From positions 11,543 through 75,542 of the forward strand of contig JAEYVY010000008.1 of assembly GCA_023429375.1 (NCBI GenBank): 64,000 nt of DNA, written 5' to 3'. This DNA comes from Bacteroidota bacterium. GTDB lineage: Bacteria > Bacteroidota > Bacteroidia > Bacteroidales > Tannerellaceae. This document shows, piece by piece, positions 43,577 to 51,863 of this stretch. The notes beneath the pieces are model-generated. The model was not told where the DNA came from, did not search any database, and saw only the letters and a list, made by a program, of their open reading frames with translations. Position 1 is the first letter of the stretch, and each line of letters begins with the position of its first letter. Both the position numbers and the translations under genes were made by a program.

Positions 43577-43975
43577 ATGGAAAGAAGAAAATTTTTAGCG
43601 AATGCTGGAACTGTAGCATTAACAACAGCCGTGTCAACAGGAATTATGGGAGCCGCACTACCACAAGGATTAAAAAAAGGAGAAATCATACATACCGTAA
43701 TGTTTGATTTGAAACACCCGGTTGGATCACCTGAAGCAAAGAAATTCCTGCAAGATGGATATGATATTTTAACGAAGGTACCGGGTGTGCACGATTTTAT
43801 GGCACTACGTCAGGTGAGCCCTAAAAATGATTTTCAATACGGCTTTTATATGCGATTTGTAAACCAGAAAGAATTTGATACGTATTCTAATCATCCAGAT
43901 CACAATAAATTCGTGAAAGAAAGATGGGAGACTGAAGTAGTTCGCTTCCAAGAGTCTGATTTCGAATCTTTATAA
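43577..43975 (+). CDS. Dabb (stress-responsive alpha/beta-barrel) domain protein with Tat-type signal
   Basis: The start at 43577 gives MERRKFLANAGTVALTTA, with twin Arg followed by a hydrophobic stretch as in Tat signals; the frame is open from 43565. The mature part is one Dabb domain: IIHTVMFDLKHPVGSPEAKKFL, VPGVHDFMALRQVS, YGFYMRFVNQKEFDTYSNHPDHNKFV. 132 residues. Function of such exported Dabb proteins is unknown. Confidence 0.88.
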   Translation: MERRKFLANAGTVALTTAVSTGIMGAALPQGLKKGEIIHTVMFDLKHPVGSPEAKKFLQDGYDILTKVPGVHDFMALRQVSPKNDFQYGFYMRFVNQKEFDTYSNHPDHNKFVKERWETEVVRFQESDFESL

Positions 43976-44029
43976 CAGGTGTAGATCCTGAAAAACGATA
44001 TATTTTCACCTCCTAAAGAATTAAGTTTT

Positions 44030-45022
44030 ATGAGATTTATAGTTATTTCAATTCTGTTTCAGCTGATTTTAATGTCGGCATGTACAGCACAAAATACGAA
44101 GGTTGTTGCTGTCAAATCAGACAGTCCGGTGACGATCAGTCGTTTTGATAAGGATATATACGAGTTGGTAGACAAAGACGACAGTTTGTTGTTCCTTCAG
44201 ATAGATAAGAATAATCCTGAAATGTTTGAAATATTTGGCAAGGGCGTTCTAAATATGCAATCGACGTCAATGCCCGGTTTTCAGGAGAGACTTGTGAATT
44301 ACTTTTCTGAGCCAACATTACTATCCCTGTATAAGGATGCCTTGAAAAAATATGCCGATATAACCGGAATCGAAAAGTCGTTGGGTGATGGGTTTGCATT
44401 TGTTCAGGCCAATTTCCCGGAAATAAAGATTCCTGTTGTATATATGCACGTGTCAGGGTTAAATCAAAATATACTAGCCGGAGAAAATGTTTTGTCGTTA
44501 TCGATTGATAAATATATGGGAAAGGATTACCCTCTCTATGAAACATTCTTTTATGAATACGATCGTAGTCTGATGACTGACAAGTTGATTGTTCCTGACT
44601 ATGTTGCAGGCTTGTTGCTGTCTGAATATTCTTTTGAAGGCAATGAGAGTGTCCTGCTGGACCGTATGATTTACGAAGGGAAAGTAAAATACTTATTAGA
44701 AAAGGCCCTGCCGGAAGTAAATATCAGTGAGTTATTGGGATATGAGCCGAAAGATATGGAATGGTGCGAGCAAAATGAACAAATGCTTTGGCGTACAATC
44801 ATTGGCAACAAGCAATTGTATACACCAGATGTGACGACTACAGCGCGTTATTTCCAATCTATGCCCAGCCAATTTCTGGCTGATGGAGCACCCGGTAAGA
44901 TTGGTATTTGGTTAGGATGGAAGATCGTTACAAGATATATGAACGAAACCAATGCTACTGCTCGTGAGTTGATGCAAACTAAGGCGCAAGATATTCTGAC
45001 CTTGTCTAAATACAAACCATAA
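44030..45022 (+). CDS. gldB: GldB-like gliding motility lipoprotein homologue
   Basis: 330-residue lipoprotein (lipobox LMSAC, Cys18). The pattern ISRFDKDIYELVDKDD, FPEIKIPVVYMHVSGLNQNILAGENVLSLSIDKYMGKDYPLY and MYEGKVKYLLEKALPE-type segment (here IYEGKVKYLLEKALPE) match GldB. Bacteroides do not glide, so the homologue probably serves another envelope role. Single gene. Confidence 0.88.
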   Translation: MRFIVISILFQLILMSACTAQNTKVVAVKSDSPVTISRFDKDIYELVDKDDSLLFLQIDKNNPEMFEIFGKGVLNMQSTSMPGFQERLVNYFSEPTLLSLYKDALKKYADITGIEKSLGDGFAFVQANFPEIKIPVVYMHVSGLNQNILAGENVLSLSIDKYMGKDYPLYETFFYEYDRSLMTDKLIVPDYVAGLLLSEYSFEGNESVLLDRMIYEGKVKYLLEKALPEVNISELLGYEPKDMEWCEQNEQMLWRTIIGNKQLYTPDVTTTARYFQSMPSQFLADGAPGKIGIWLGWKIVTRYMNETNATARELMQTKAQDILTLSKYKP

Positions 45023-45032
45023 AACAAAAAAA

Positions 45033-45109
45033 CGTCCTATTCTCACGAATAAGACGAATCCAATTACTAACTAAAATCTAATACCATGAAAAACACTATA
45101 TTTCTATAA
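45033..45109 (+). other. hairpin plus 7-codon micro-ORF after gldB
   Basis: A stem CGTC-TATTC / GAATA-GACG (45033-45056, one mismatch pair) is followed by ATG AAA AAC ACT ATA TTT CTA TAA (45086-45109), which would encode MKNTIFL. There is no following plus-strand gene. It may be the remnant of a leader or a small RNA. Confidence 0.3.
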
Positions 45110-45151
45110 CAAGCGCAGAGAAAAAAAGTTTGAAGTAAAATAAAAAAAATA

Positions 45152-45183
45152 ATGGCCTGATAAAATTTACTTATCAGGCCATA
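45152..45183. terminator. bidirectional terminator between gldB and S9 peptidase genes
   Basis: Stem ATGGCCTGATAA / TTATCAGGCCAT with a seven-base loop between convergent genes; A-rich on one side and T-rich on the other. Confidence 0.85.
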
Positions 45184-45203
45184 TATTTTGATTATAGATG
45201 AAC

Positions 45204-47297
45204 TTAATTTTTCAACCATTTATCCAACCATTCGAAGAATACGCGTTGGAAGAGAATACCGTTTTGAGGTTGAGCAATCCAGTGATTTTCATCCGGGAAA
45301 ATCAACATTTCTGCAGGTATACCTCTTAGTTTGGCTGCATTAAATGCGCTCATTCCTTGAGATGCCAGGATGCGGTAGTCTAATTCGCCGTGTGTAACTA
45401 AGATTGGGGTATCCCATTTTTCAACAAACAGATGAGGTGAGTTGGCAAATGTTTTTTGTGCCACCTTATTGCTCTTATCCCAATAAGCGCCACCCATATC
45501 CCAGTTGGCAAACCACATTTCTTCGGTTTCCAGATATTGTTGTTCCAGATTGAAAATACCCGCATGTGCGATGAATGTTTTGAATCGTTTTTCGTGATGT
45601 CCGGCCAGCCAGTAAACTGAAAAACCTCCATAGCTTGCTCCTACAGCACCTAAGCGATTTGCATCAATATAGGGTTCTTTCGCCATTTCGTCGATAGCTG
45701 CAAAATAATCCTTCATATTTTGTCCACCGTAGTCACCACTAATTTGTTCAAGCCATTCCTGACCGAAACCAGGCAGACCGCGACGGTTAGGGGCAACAAC
45801 AATATAACCGTTTGCAGCCATCATTTGCAGGTTCCAACGGAAACTCCAGAATTGGCTTACTGTGCTTTGAGGACCACCTTGGCAATAAAGAATGGCAGGA
45901 TACTTCTTGTTCGGGTCAAAGTTAGGTGGATATACAATCCAGGTCAGCATTTGCTTGCCATCGGTTGTTTTAATCCATCTTGGTTCGCTCTTGCCCATGG
46001 TCAGCTGATCTTTAATCGCTTTATTTTCAAAACTGATTTCAGTAGCTTCACCATTTTCGATGTTTACATGGAATACTTCAGTAGGAGATTCCTGTGATTG
46101 ACGAAGGCCCACCATATTATTGGCTACAACATCCATTCCAACATAATCGTATTGGCCAGTTGTGATTTGACGTATTGTTTTGTCCAATCCGATTTCCCAA
46201 ATATGGGTCAGAGCTTCTTTACAAGCAATAAAGTAGATGGCTTTGCTGTTTTCGTTCCATTGGAATTCATCGGTGTTATAATCAAATTCGCTGGTCAGGT
46301 ATTGCTTTTCGCCGGTTGACAAGTCAGCAATGAAGAGACGTTTTTTATCAGATTCGTAACCATCACGTTCCTGGCTTACCCATGCGATGTATTTACCGTC
46401 TGGTGAGAAGGCCGGCATCGTGTCGTAGCCCATCATACCTTCAGTCAGGTTGACCGTTTCTTTGGTTTCTGTATTATAGATGTAAATATCGGAGTTGGTT
46501 GAGATGCTATATTCCAGTCCTGTTTTTTTGCGACTTGCGTATGCAAGTAGTTTTCCGTCAGGGCTCCATGCGAAATCTTCTATTCCATTCATCGGTTTCA
46601 TCGGACATTCAAAAGGTTCACCTTCCATAATGTCTGTGGCGTCACCAACTGTTTTCCCGTCGAACGAGGCGATATAAGGATGAGGAATTGTTTCCACCCA
46701 TTCGTCCCAGTGTTTATACATCAAGTCTGTTACGATACGTCCCGAAGCCTTTGGCAGGTCAGGATATACGTCGCTGGTGCGTTGACCGTATTTGATATCG
46801 CTAAAGAATACAACCTTACTTTCATCAGGAGACAACAAGAAACCGTTGATGCTGGCAGAGTGGTTGCTTACTTTTCTACGATTGGTTCCGTCTGCATTCA
46901 TCACCCAGATTTGTGAACTGCCATCTTCATTATATAAGAAAGCAATTTCTTTTCCTCCATTAATCCAAACTGCATTTTGTTCGCTTTTAGGAGTCGTGGT
47001 AATCTGTTTCTTGTCCGAACCATCAATGTTCATGACGAAGAGTTCGCGATTTCCCTTGTTCTGTTCAATACTCATAAACGTAACGCCATACATCACTTTC
47101 TTGCCGTCAGGAGAAATTTTAGCATCGCTTACACGAGCCATACTGTGCAAAACTTCGGGAGTCATTACACCATTGGGAACTTTAACTTCGGGTCGTCCGA
47201 TTAGTGGAATTTCCGAGCCCTGCTTGTTTTCAGTCTGTGTACAAGCTCCTAACAACATGGTTGTTGTTATCATCATAACACCGATTGTTTTATTCAT
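45204..47297 (-). CDS. S9 family prolyl oligopeptidase-like lipoprotein (DPP5-type)
   Basis: 697 residues. Lipobox MLLGAC (Cys19), an N-terminal WD40/PD40-type beta-propeller (about 45-420: ISPDGKKVMYGV, WINGGKEIAFL, WSPDGKLLAYAS, FSPDGKYIAW repeats), and a C-terminal alpha/beta hydrolase with Ser in GASYGGFSV, Asp in THGELDYRI and His in DENHWI. It hydrolyses peptides in the periplasm or at the outer membrane. Single gene, divergent from the SPOR lipoprotein. Confidence 0.94.
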   Translation of the reverse strand: MNKTIGVMMITTTMLLGACTQTENKQGSEIPLIGRPEVKVPNGVMTPEVLHSMARVSDAKISPDGKKVMYGVTFMSIEQNKGNRELFVMNIDGSDKKQITTTPKSEQNAVWINGGKEIAFLYNEDGSSQIWVMNADGTNRRKVSNHSASINGFLLSPDESKVVFFSDIKYGQRTSDVYPDLPKASGRIVTDLMYKHWDEWVETIPHPYIASFDGKTVGDATDIMEGEPFECPMKPMNGIEDFAWSPDGKLLAYASRKKTGLEYSISTNSDIYIYNTETKETVNLTEGMMGYDTMPAFSPDGKYIAWVSQERDGYESDKKRLFIADLSTGEKQYLTSEFDYNTDEFQWNENSKAIYFIACKEALTHIWEIGLDKTIRQITTGQYDYVGMDVVANNMVGLRQSQESPTEVFHVNIENGEATEISFENKAIKDQLTMGKSEPRWIKTTDGKQMLTWIVYPPNFDPNKKYPAILYCQGGPQSTVSQFWSFRWNLQMMAANGYIVVAPNRRGLPGFGQEWLEQISGDYGGQNMKDYFAAIDEMAKEPYIDANRLGAVGASYGGFSVYWLAGHHEKRFKTFIAHAGIFNLEQQYLETEEMWFANWDMGGAYWDKSNKVAQKTFANSPHLFVEKWDTPILVTHGELDYRILASQGMSAFNAAKLRGIPAEMLIFPDENHWIAQPQNGILFQRVFFEWLDKWLKN

Positions 47298-47349
47298 TTG
47301 AGTTGTAATATATTATAAGTTCTGATTGCGAAAATACTAAATATATTTA

Positions 47350-47357
47350 TATCTTTG
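47350..47357 (+). promoter_or_regulatory. promoter -7 box of the SPOR lipoprotein gene
   Basis: TATCTTTG matches TAnnTTTG, 26 bp upstream of the start codon. Confidence 0.6.
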
Positions 47358-47383
47358 CATTACAAATTTAAGATCTGAAGAGT

Positions 47384-47854
47384 ATGAATAAGATTTGGTT
47401 ATTAGGAGCCTCTTTCTGTATGGTGTTAGCATTCGGCTCATGTAAACCTAAGCAAAGTGCTTATAAAGCAGCTTATGAACAAGCTAAAGCTAAAGAAACT
47501 ACTGCTCCTGTAGAAACCTATACAGAGGAAGATAATGTGGTTGCGCCGGTATCAAAACCGAGAACATCTGATGTTGCAACACGTTCAGAAAGAATTCGTG
47601 CCGCACAAGGTGAAGATGCAAACGGATTGAAGCGTTTCAGTGTAGTTATAGGTAGCTTTAAGAACAAAACAAATGCATATTCTCTTAAAGAACGTATGCA
47701 AAGAGAAGGTTACAGAGCTTTATTGGGTGAAAACGAACAAGGCATGCTACGCGTGATTATTTCAAGTTTTGACTCTAAAGCAGATGCAGTTGATAGTAGA
47801 GATGCTATCAGATCTCGATTCAATGATGCGTGGATACTTGAAAGACAGTATTGA
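47384..47854 (+). CDS. SPOR domain lipoprotein
   Basis: 156 residues: lipobox AFGSC (Cys20), linker with Lys/Ala/Glu, and a C-terminal SPOR domain (about 83-156) beginning KRFSVVIGSFKNKTNAYSLKERMQREGYRALL. SPOR domains bind denuded peptidoglycan at division sites. Single gene. Confidence 0.92.
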   Translation: MNKIWLLGASFCMVLAFGSCKPKQSAYKAAYEQAKAKETTAPVETYTEEDNVVAPVSKPRTSDVATRSERIRAAQGEDANGLKRFSVVIGSFKNKTNAYSLKERMQREGYRALLGENEQGMLRVIISSFDSKADAVDSRDAIRSRFNDAWILERQY

Positions 47855-47939
47855 TTTATCATGAATAAATAACCAAAGTAAAATATTACAATTAAATATA
47901 AGCGACTCATATTTTGGGTCGCTTTTTTTATACCGGATT

Positions 47940-48407
47940 ATGAAATTAATAGACAAGCAATTATTAGACAAAACATCTGAGGCGGCTAAACAATCGCCTC
48001 GTTTAAGGATGAATTATAATTTTCATGAGGATACGGACGATCTGCTAAACCGGTTGATGAATGCGATTGAACCGGATAGTTATATACGGCCTCACCGTCA
48101 TAAGAATCCCGATAAGGAAGAGATATTCATCTTGTTAAGAGGAAAGGCTGCATTCTTCGTTTTTGATGACGAAGGGAATATAACAGAGCAGACTATTTTA
48201 TCTCCTGCAGATGGTGTATATGGTGCTGAAATAGGGCCGGCAATTTGGCATTGCCTGTTGGTGCTCGAACCAGATACGGTGGTTTATGAAATTAAGCGTG
48301 GGCCATTTGCTCCATTGACTCCGGATAATTTTGCTCCATGGAGTCCAGAGGTAGAAAATGTCGAGGCCGTAAAGGAATATATGGATTATCTACGATCAAA
48401 AATATAA
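47940..48407 (+). CDS. WbuC family cupin metalloprotein
   Basis: 155 residues with a WbuC-type cupin fold: YIRPHRHKNPDKEEIFILLRGKAAFFVFDDEGN, with His residues and Glu as likely metal ligands, and GPAIWHCLLVLEPDTVVYEIKRGPF. WbuC proteins occur in O-antigen loci, but none is adjacent here. Function unknown. Single gene. Confidence 0.88.
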   Translation: MKLIDKQLLDKTSEAAKQSPRLRMNYNFHEDTDDLLNRLMNAIEPDSYIRPHRHKNPDKEEIFILLRGKAAFFVFDDEGNITEQTILSPADGVYGAEIGPAIWHCLLVLEPDTVVYEIKRGPFAPLTPDNFAPWSPEVENVEAVKEYMDYLRSKI

Positions 48408-48409
48408 CA

Positions 48410-48456
48410 AAAAAAGCACGTCATAACGGAATCATTCCGATGACGTGCTTTTTTGT
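48410..48456. terminator. bidirectional terminator between WbuC and malic enzyme genes
   Basis: Long stem: the outer AAGCACGTCAT / ATGACGTGCTT and inner CGGA / TCCG, with A run on one side and T run on the other. Confidence 0.85.
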
Positions 48457-48471
48457 TATAAGTGAGAAGTA

Positions 48472-50754
48472 TTATTTCATATTGATTTGTTCCTGAACAA
48501 TCGCATCTACGACAGCAATTGTAGTGAGGTTGAGGATATCGCGTGTGCTGCTACCTATATCAGTGAAATGTATCGGTTTGTTCAATCCCATTTGGATAGG
48601 ACCTAAAGTCTCTACAACACCCATTTCATTCAATAATTTATAGGCACTGTTTGCCGAGCTCAAATTTGGGAATACCAGTGTGTTAACATCTTTTCCTTTG
48701 ATCTTATTAAACGGATAGGTCTTGTCTCTCATTTCCTTGTCCAAAGCAAAATTCACCTGCATTTCACCGTCTATATTGATTTCCGGATGGTTCTTGTGCA
48801 AGTATTTGATGGCCTCGTGTACTTTTAATGGGCTGCCTTGCTTGTCGGCACCGAAACTAGAGTAGGAGAGCATAGCCATTACAGGTTCTTGCGCAAAGAA
48901 CTTAACCGAATCATACGTCAGTCTGGCAATGTCGATTAAGACTTCAGTTGAAGGATGTCGGTTTATCAACGTATCTGCCATAAAGAATGTACCTTTCTTG
49001 CACGTTACGATATGCATTGCTCCGAAGTGATTGTATGAAGGACGTATACCGATGATTTCTGCTGCCATCTTGGTTACTTCAGAATAGCGACTGTACACAC
49101 CGGTTACGAAAGCATCTGCATCACCCGCTTCTACCATCATCATACCAAAGGCATTGCGATCATACATTTTCTCACTTGCTTCGGCAAAAGTAACCCCCTC
49201 GCGTGCTCTTTTTTCAGCAAGCATATGTGCATAGTGCGTACGTCTTTCGCTCTCACTTTCATGACGCATATTTACGATCTCGATATCACCCAAATTGATG
49301 TTTTCTTCAGCCGCAATCTTTCGCAGGCCGTCAGCATTGCCAAGCAAGATAGGTATGCAAATACCTTCAAGTTTCGCTTCTACTGCCGCTTTCAGCATAT
49401 TGACATGGTTTGCCTCTGCAAAAACCACACGTTTAGGGTTGGCCTTAGCCATATCGGTAAACGAGCGTAACATCTTATTGTCATAGCCCATCATCTCACG
49501 CAAATGTTTTGCGTAGGCATCCCAATCTGTTATTTGTTTACGAGCAACCCCCGATTCGATAGCAGCCTTTGCTACAGCACACGAAACATGGGTCAGCAGA
49601 CGCGGATCAAGCGCCTTCGGAATGATATATTCCGGACCGAAGCTCATACGCTTCAGCTTGTAGGCCGCATTCACCACATCGGGAACCGGTTCTTTCGCTA
49701 GGTTAGCGATGGCGTATACGGCAGCCAGCTTCATCTCTTCATTGATTGCAGTAGCATGCGTGTCTAAGGCTCCACGGAATATATAAGGGAATCCCAATAC
49801 ATTATTTATTTGATTCGGATAGTCTGAACGTCCGGTTGCAAAGATGATATCATTACGCGATTCCATAGCTTCTGTATACGAAATCTCCGGATTCGGATTG
49901 GCCAGGGCGAAGATAATAGGCTTATCGTTCATGGTACGAACCATCTCTTTCGTCAAAACATCGGCCACTGATAAGCCTAAGAATACATCGGCTCCTACAA
50001 CAGCTTCTTCCAGTGTCTTGATGTTCTTATCAGTTGCAAAGCCTTTCTTTTCCTCATTCAGATCCGTACGGTGAATGGATATTACGCCTTTACTATCGCA
50101 CATGATGATATTTTCCTTACGTGCACCAAGTAAGACATATAGCTTCGTACAAGAGATGGAGGCAGCACCAGCTCCGTTAACAACGATTTTTACGTCTTCA
50201 ATTTTCTTTCCTGTCAATTCCAGTGCGTTAATCAATCCCGCTCCTGAGATGATGGCGGTTCCATGCTGGTCGTCGTGCATGACGGGTATGTCTAGCTCAG
50301 CCTTCAGCCTTTTCTCAATTTCAAAACATTCAGGAGCTTTGATATCTTCCAGATTGATTCCTCCAAAAGTAGGAGAGATGGCCTTTACTGTTTGAATAAA
50401 TTTTTCAGGATCTTTTTCGTCAACCTCAATATCGAATACATCGATTCCTGCAAATATCTTAAATAAAAGACCTTTACCTTCCATCACGGGTTTGCCGGCC
50501 ATAGGGCCAATATCTCCAAGTCCTAATACTGCTGTTCCGTTCGATATGACAGCTACTAAATTACCTTTTGCGGTATATTTATACGCGTCTAGTGGATTCT
50601 TTTCAATCTCGAGACAGGGTTCGGCTACGCCGGGTGAGTAAGCAAGCGACAAGTCTGTTTGGCTGCTATAAGGTTTAGTCGGGGTCACTTCAATTTTACC
50701 GGGCTTCCCTTCGGAATGGTACTTAAGTGCCTCTTCTTTTGTTACTTTTGCCAT
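48472..50754 (-). CDS. maeB: NADP-dependent malic enzyme
   Basis: Decarboxylates malate to pyruvate with NADP. The 760 residues match MaeB (E. coli 759): an N-terminal malic domain with SLAYSPGVAEPC and MHDDQHGTAIISGAGLINAL, an NAD-binding domain with VVNGAGAASISCTKLY, and a C-terminal phosphotransacetylase-like domain (about 430-760), which is regulatory and inactive in MaeB. Single gene, with dispersed repeat copy C upstream. Confidence 0.96.
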   Translation of the reverse strand: MAKVTKEEALKYHSEGKPGKIEVTPTKPYSSQTDLSLAYSPGVAEPCLEIEKNPLDAYKYTAKGNLVAVISNGTAVLGLGDIGPMAGKPVMEGKGLLFKIFAGIDVFDIEVDEKDPEKFIQTVKAISPTFGGINLEDIKAPECFEIEKRLKAELDIPVMHDDQHGTAIISGAGLINALELTGKKIEDVKIVVNGAGAASISCTKLYVLLGARKENIIMCDSKGVISIHRTDLNEEKKGFATDKNIKTLEEAVVGADVFLGLSVADVLTKEMVRTMNDKPIIFALANPNPEISYTEAMESRNDIIFATGRSDYPNQINNVLGFPYIFRGALDTHATAINEEMKLAAVYAIANLAKEPVPDVVNAAYKLKRMSFGPEYIIPKALDPRLLTHVSCAVAKAAIESGVARKQITDWDAYAKHLREMMGYDNKMLRSFTDMAKANPKRVVFAEANHVNMLKAAVEAKLEGICIPILLGNADGLRKIAAEENINLGDIEIVNMRHESESERRTHYAHMLAEKRAREGVTFAEASEKMYDRNAFGMMMVEAGDADAFVTGVYSRYSEVTKMAAEIIGIRPSYNHFGAMHIVTCKKGTFFMADTLINRHPSTEVLIDIARLTYDSVKFFAQEPVMAMLSYSSFGADKQGSPLKVHEAIKYLHKNHPEINIDGEMQVNFALDKEMRDKTYPFNKIKGKDVNTLVFPNLSSANSAYKLLNEMGVVETLGPIQMGLNKPIHFTDIGSSTRDILNLTTIAVVDAIVQEQINMK

Positions 50755-50799
50755 GAATTTATGATTAGAGTTGTTTGTTTGTTGTTATCGTATATGTCA

Positions 50800-50807
50800 C
50801 AAATGTA
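50800..50807 (-). promoter_or_regulatory. promoter -7 box of maeB
   Basis: CAAATGTA reads TACATTTG on the minus strand, matching TAnnTTTG, 46 bp upstream of the start codon. Confidence 0.5.
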
Positions 50808-50917
50808 AGAAAATATAATTAAACAACCCACATGATCTTACAATCTGTATCAAAAAATAGGGTTTTGTCTGTTAAATTCTATTTTTAGTAATCAATAAAT
50901 TTATCTTTTTCTATTAG

Positions 50918-51085
50918 CATCGAGATGCTTCCCTTTTTTTACCACGTCTTCTCGATGTCGTTTTTAAATATACAAGCCAAGAAAATCAAAGCCTTGAAGA
51001 CTCTAAAAAAACGTCTCGATCATTTTCAAAAAACATCGGGATGTTTTTTTACGTTGAATATCATGCTAAAATAACATCGAGATGA
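50918..51085 (-). repeat. dispersed CATCYYGATG repeat, copy C
   Basis: On the minus strand it opens with CATCTCGATGTTATT and ATATTCAACGT, then ACATCCCGATGTTTTT, ATCGAGACG-T7 and TTCAAGGCTTTGATTTT; these align with copy B (GTTATT, ACATCCCGATG, TTCAAGGCTTTCATT). Its orientation relative to flanking minus-strand genes equals that of copies A and B. Confidence 0.7.
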
Positions 51086-51104
51086 TGGACTGAAAATAGA
51101 TGGA

Positions 51105-51773
51105 TTATTTTGTTTCAGTCATTCTTAGATTCGAACAAAACTCTATTAACTGCAACATAGCAGTCGTCTTAGTTGCATCCACTTTTCTGTTTTTAATATA
51201 TGTATTGATTTCTTCTTTATATTCCGGGAATAGCTGTATGAGTTGTTTGGGCGTTTTAATCTTCTCCCATTTTTCCTGAATAGGAAGATAATATTCATTG
51301 TTGTTTTTAAGTTCATAAATGTCAATATGATTCTTATTGTCCTCATTTGAATAGACTCCTAACGCACGAATATTGATAGCTTCAACCTTGGCTTGGGTTC
51401 TAATACCTAAAGCACCTTTCGATCCAGTATTTACGTTTCTTACTTTCCAATTGATATAAACGGTATTGTTCGATAATTTTATTTCTTCTAAGAACAAACG
51501 ACCATGTGTGATAAACTTGCGTGATTGTTCACTCCATACGATACTATCGATTGCTGCGGCATTGGTAAGTTCCATAATTGTGCCGTCTTGCATAAAACAC
51601 ATTCTGCTTTTGGCGGCATCGTAATTCATGGGTGTAATCGTAATGGTTTTGTTTTTAAAATGAACTTTAGCTGTTTCAAATTCGTTGAATATAAAAACGG
51701 TTTCGTTTCCTCCCTGAGCGTAAGCTAATTGTATTAGAAATAGGTAAGCAAGTGTAAATAATATTTTCTTCAT
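51105..51773 (-). CDS. secreted protein of unknown function, downstream of SusD
   Basis: 222 residues from ATG 51773: MKKILFTLAYLFLIQLAYAQ is a signal peptide. The rest (ETVFIFNEFETAKVHFKNKTITITPMNYDAAKSRMCFMQDGTIMELTNAAAIDSIVW pieces) shows no family I recognise. The frame opens at 51818, but the earlier part is not signal-like. Follows susD by 90 bp with a terminator between, so it may be transcribed separately. Confidence 0.7.
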   Translation of the reverse strand: MKKILFTLAYLFLIQLAYAQGGNETVFIFNEFETAKVHFKNKTITITPMNYDAAKSRMCFMQDGTIMELTNAAAIDSIVWSEQSRKFITHGRLFLEEIKLSNNTVYINWKVRNVNTGSKGALGIRTQAKVEAINIRALGVYSNEDNKNHIDIYELKNNNEYYLPIQEKWEKIKTPKQLIQLFPEYKEEINTYIKNRKVDATKTTAMLQLIEFCSNLRMTETK

Positions 51774-51812
51774 GATCTGATTAGTTTTATAAGGTAAATA
51801 TAAGAAAAACAA

Positions 51813-51842
51813 AAGCAAGACAGTATAGACTGCCTTGCTTTT
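51813..51842 (-). terminator. terminator of the SusC/SusD operon
   Basis: Stem GCAAG-CAGT / ACTG-CTTGC with one internal mismatch and an ATAG loop (51815-51838); on the minus strand it is followed by TTTTGTTTTTC. Confidence 0.7.
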
Positions 51843-51863
51843 GATATATTTATAAGAAAGTTA

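Larger units (their letters stand above)
50755..51104. other. intergenic region upstream of malic enzyme, with repeat copy C
   Basis: 350 bp. It holds the malic enzyme promoter at 50800-50807 and the dispersed repeat. No ORF was recognised. Confidence 0.55.

Noticed and set aside
45720..47301. Several long plus-strand frames opposite the S9 peptidase gene
   Set aside because: They are antisense shadows of a clearly coding minus-strand gene.
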